Shown here one piece after another: positions 54,628 to 58,000 of a stretch of 58,000 nt of DNA; position 1 is the stretch's first letter, and each line of letters begins with the position of its first letter. The notes under the pieces were generated by a model. That model saw only the letters and a program-made list of their open reading frames with translations. It was not told where the DNA came from and ran no database searches. Source of the DNA: Diphasiastrum complanatum. Taxonomy: Eukaryota; Streptophyta; Lycopodiopsida; Lycopodiales; Lycopodiaceae. Made by a program: the position numbers and the translations under genes. The DNA lies in assembly GCA_029204225.1 (NCBI GenBank), contig CM055106.1:18924149-18982148 (forward strand), given 5' to 3'.

Positions 54628-56239
54628 GTGAAAGAATTAGTTTAAGTGATAGGAGAAACTATCAGTGACTTAAGAATGAAAATTTGATACTGAAAAATAC
54701 AATTTTGAATTTTGTTTCTTCTACTTGGCATTTACACATCGAATAACATTACAAGAATATCATGTCCATATTAAATAATTTTGGACTAGGAGCACAATTT
54801 CAATTTCAATTTCAATTGAGATTGTGTTATTTTGATTTTTAGATCAATTTTTATATAATCAACTGGTTCAAATAATTTCATTTATTTTTTAATGTACAAA
54901 TCAAATATTTCAAATGTTGGAGGAGAGAGACTTTGCAAACAAAATAGAATATATAATAATAGACTATTATTTATTTGACGACAAGTTAAAGGCCTCAAGG
55001 TGGAGTTTGATGGAGATGCTTGTTTGATCAAAAGGAAGGATGTCTTGATTGGAGTAGGTTAGATAAAGTTTTGATGGAACCCTGTACGTAGAAAATCTCA
55101 TCTTGTACAACTATGCTCGTCCATGTACAAATCCCATGTGAAAATTCTGACTTATCTCTCTTTTCCCTTTTCTCTTTTTTCCTTGTAAAAATGCCCTAGA
55201 AATGTCTTGAACAGCCTGAAATGAGCACCATTATTATTTTTAGCAGTCCTTGCTCTTGTCATTATTGTCCTCTATTGCAAATGAATGCATGGTCATGTAT
55301 GTCCAAAACAATTCCAGCCCAAACGCAAGTTAGACTCAATGTTTGACAACACTTTTAGTAAATAGCAGGAGTTTATGATTAGAAATTCTCGTAAATCTGG
55401 CATCCAATTGGGAAACGAACTGTGCATAGTGCAAACACTAATAATTTGGCACTGATAGGACCAAATTCCAAAAATAATAGTAGCATATGACAAGAACTCT
55501 GAATGCAATAAAGATAGTAGTTGATTCAGATTAATGTGTAGAAATACACGCTAGTTTGATGCTATGAGCACAAGACAATAGCGGATGAAATCGCGTGCTC
55601 AAGACACTATCTCATGACTCTTATAAGAGCCTTCCAATGGGTAATGCTAGGATTAGTAGCCATGAATTAATTGAGTGAACTGACCGCAAAAGCGATATCA
55701 GACCTGTTGGATTATTCTTCTTCTTACCAATTGTCTAATCGGTTTTAATTTCCATCCAATAATTATCTAGTTTTGTGGATTTTTCCGTGTGTTTACACAG
55801 TCTGCAGAATTACAAGTGTTTTTACACAGTTTGCAAGATTACACAAAGTTTACAACAATGTCGCATTTTTTTCGTGTAAAAATGCAGTGTCGCATTTTTC
55901 GCATTTTTCACCTGTCAGGAATCTCGTGCAAATATGCAGAGTCGCATTTTTTACTTTTTTCAAAGAGCCTCAAATGTTAAAAAAATGACTCTATCAAAGT
56001 GTGGGGCAACCCTAAATGAGATTTAAGGGCACCTTCGACTTTTTCGACATTTTGCGAACGACAATGTCGCCTGTGTCTATTTTAGTTCATTTCTGCAGAG
56101 CTACAGTTTTGGTTCCTTTATGCAGACAGAACGTTTACGGTCAATTTCACCGCTTATCAGCAATTAATGACAAGGATCGGATGGATGCCAGCCGATCACC
56201 AGCCAATTGGCAATCACAATTGATGACCTAATTTCTTAG

Positions 56240-56247
56240 TATAAATA
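56240..56247 (+). promoter_or_regulatory. TATA box of an LTR-like segment
   Basis: TATAAATA, 68 bp before a (TC)58 run. No gene follows on the plus strand, so a retrotransposon promoter is the likely reading. Confidence 0.35.
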
Positions 56248-56312
56248 GTTGTTCATATTCATACAGATTAATTCATTGAAAACCAGAATTATCAGAAGTG
56301 CTTGAATAGTTA

Positions 56313-56433
<121 letters not shown>

Positions 56434-56929
56434 CGAGCTTGAACACTCTTGAGCATTCTAACTCACTTCTTAGAGTTGTTTTAGAGATTGCTATTGAGCT
56501 ACTACTCATCAACATTGCGCATTAATTCAGACTTTCATTTTTAGCCGCTCAGAGATAACATAGAGTATATGGCTTCAATCCACAACTTATTTTACTCATT
56601 TACTTTTCTTTTGTTTTGAATCAATACTATTCTTTATTGCGTTCAGTTTCATCTTAGACTGTATGTGTTTCTGTATTTCTTCACGACTAATTATTTGTTT
56701 GATAATCTTCAATGCTTAAGTGTTTGGCTACGTAATCACTGTAGTACTGACGATTTCAAAGTTAGTTACTATAAGTTCAAACGTGATTTCTATCACTATT
56801 GTCTTGTTTGAAATTGATAGGCGTAGTCATGCATTGGAAAGATGAAGATAGTTTATTCCGCCATACATGAAAGGTTTTCTTTCTAGAACACAAATTTTTT
56901 TCAATTGTTTCTTTTTGAGCTAGAACTAT

Positions 56930-58000
56930 CTTCTGCATACCACTTTCCGACAAGATGTTGTATAGACCATTGCATACATGAGAGATCCAAGTATCGATCG
57001 GTACAGATACTCATTCATCTGCTCCTATTTCTACTTGGTCTGAGGACATTGGTCCTTTTCGACAATCGCAGGCTTGGATTTATCTGTGAGAGAGCTAATC
57101 TACAATTAATCAAAATTATATCTGATGAGAATGTTGTGAAGATACCTTTGCTGAATAATGAAGATCAGCCGTCTCATTCTATCTCTATGGATTTGAATGC
57201 CCAGACAGTAGTGAGCTTCATCTAGATCAGTCGTGTTGAATTCGAAAGATAACATATGTTTAGTATCCTTCACCAGATTTGTACTGTTGCTGAAAAGCAA
57301 TGTGTCGTCAACGTACAAGGTGATGATAATGAAGGATTGCTGCATTGACTTGAAGTAAACATTGCAGTCGGTAGTGCTTGGTTGGAAACCTTGTCGGATG
57401 AGAAATGTGTTGATCTTCTGAGACCAAGCTCTGGTTGATTGCTTCAAGCCATAAATTTTTGTATGGAGTTTACAAACATGACGTTTTATACCTGCATGAA
57501 TGTATCTTTTAGGTTGGAACATATAAGTGGCTTCTTCGATGACGCCATTTAGATAAGCCGTCTATACATCGAGTTGATGTACTTTGAGATTGGCTGTTGC
57601 AACATACGATAGGAGGGTTCGGATCAATGAGTGCTTTTCTATTGGACTGAAAGTCTCATTGTAGTCAATGTTGGGGATCTGAATGAATCCTTGCACTACT
57701 AGTTGTGCCTTCTTTTGACCAATAGCTCCATTGGCATTGTACTTGATCTTAAAGACCCATTTGCAATCTTTAAGATTGATGCCAATGGGAGCTTCGACTA
57801 GTGACCATGTCTGGTCCTTGATCAGAGAGGAATACTCTCTGTCCATCGCTTCTCTCCAGAGATCAGAGTCTAGTTGGCTAAGTGCCTCCTCGACAGTTGT
57901 TGGTTCCTACATTAAAAGATAGGTAGACTCAGGAATATACCTCATGGGCTGTGTGCACACTCGGCTCAATCTTCTTGGAAGTGGCATCGGCTGATGATCC
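56930..58000 (-). pseudogene. Copia C6 reverse transcriptase, runs off the right edge
   Basis: Minus frame 57846-57562 has the reverse transcriptase start (QTWSLVEAP, CKWVFKIKYNANG, DYNETFSPI). Frame 57522-57106 has IYGLKQSTRAW and the catalytic LYVDDTLLFS. Beyond a frameshift an EYLYRSILGSLMYAM block follows to about 56935, the start of the RNase H part, where homology ends. The upstream portion (gag, protease, integrase) must lie beyond 58000. It could be the missing half of a C5-like element, but gag and integrase of C5 lie on the wrong side for that. Confidence 0.85.

Noticed and set aside
55690-55705. GATATCAGACC as a primer binding site
   Set aside because: It resembles the C4 site but no LTR ends just before it and no gag follows.

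Overview
The window looks like nuclear DNA of a land plant with a large, transposon-rich genome, possibly a fern or another seed-free plant; the species level is a guess. The evidence is a spliced eukaryotic gene with canonical GT-AG introns, many Ty1/copia and Ty3/gypsy LTR retrotransposons of plant type with initiator-tRNA-Met-like primer binding sites, long AG/CT, AC and GT microsatellites, and AT-rich sequence with little other coding content. I saw no bacterial-style operon, rRNA, tRNA or CRISPR array.

Only one host gene is well supported. It is a three-exon plus-strand gene for a 91-residue single-pass membrane protein (exons 8844-9002, 20511-20585, 20690-20731). Its first intron is about 11.5 kb and is packed with retrotransposon debris: a gypsy-like primer site and gag remnant (about 9930-11270), a scrambled chromodomain-type gypsy (about 13595-16326) and a 3'-truncated copia (16327-19345).

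Layout. 1-8500: mostly unassigned, with a 70-bp minisatellite (5419-5925) and a GA microsatellite. 8500-20880: the host gene. 21494-25300: a minus-strand gypsy fragment and two LTRs of one copia family lying in opposite orientation. 25310-35443: a plus-strand copia (C3) split by a complete minus-strand copia (C2, 26677-31752); the 3' end of C3 has been replaced by the tail and LTR of a C2-like element. 35444-42899: LTR remnants, a foldback/direct-repeat array, AT-rich DNA, and a C2-family LTR that contains a 77-bp triplication and a solo LTR with target duplication GGGAA. 42900-52300: a minus-strand gypsy (G2) whose integrase is split by a complete plus-strand copia (C4, 43868-50111). 52260-54627: a minus-strand copia gag-protease-integrase (C5) joined directly to G2. 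56930-58000: a minus-strand copia reverse transcriptase (C6) running off the right end.

All the pol genes are broken by stops, frameshifts or deletions, and many of the stops fit C-to-T or G-to-A decay. I did not find a convincing new protein system. The most interesting signals are the transposon-filled intron in a tiny conserved gene, CCAAT boxes spaced every 32-33 bp in the LTRs of one copia family together with a recurrent CACACGTGTG palindrome, hybrid or chimeric retrotransposon junctions, and the foldback array near 36-37 kb.
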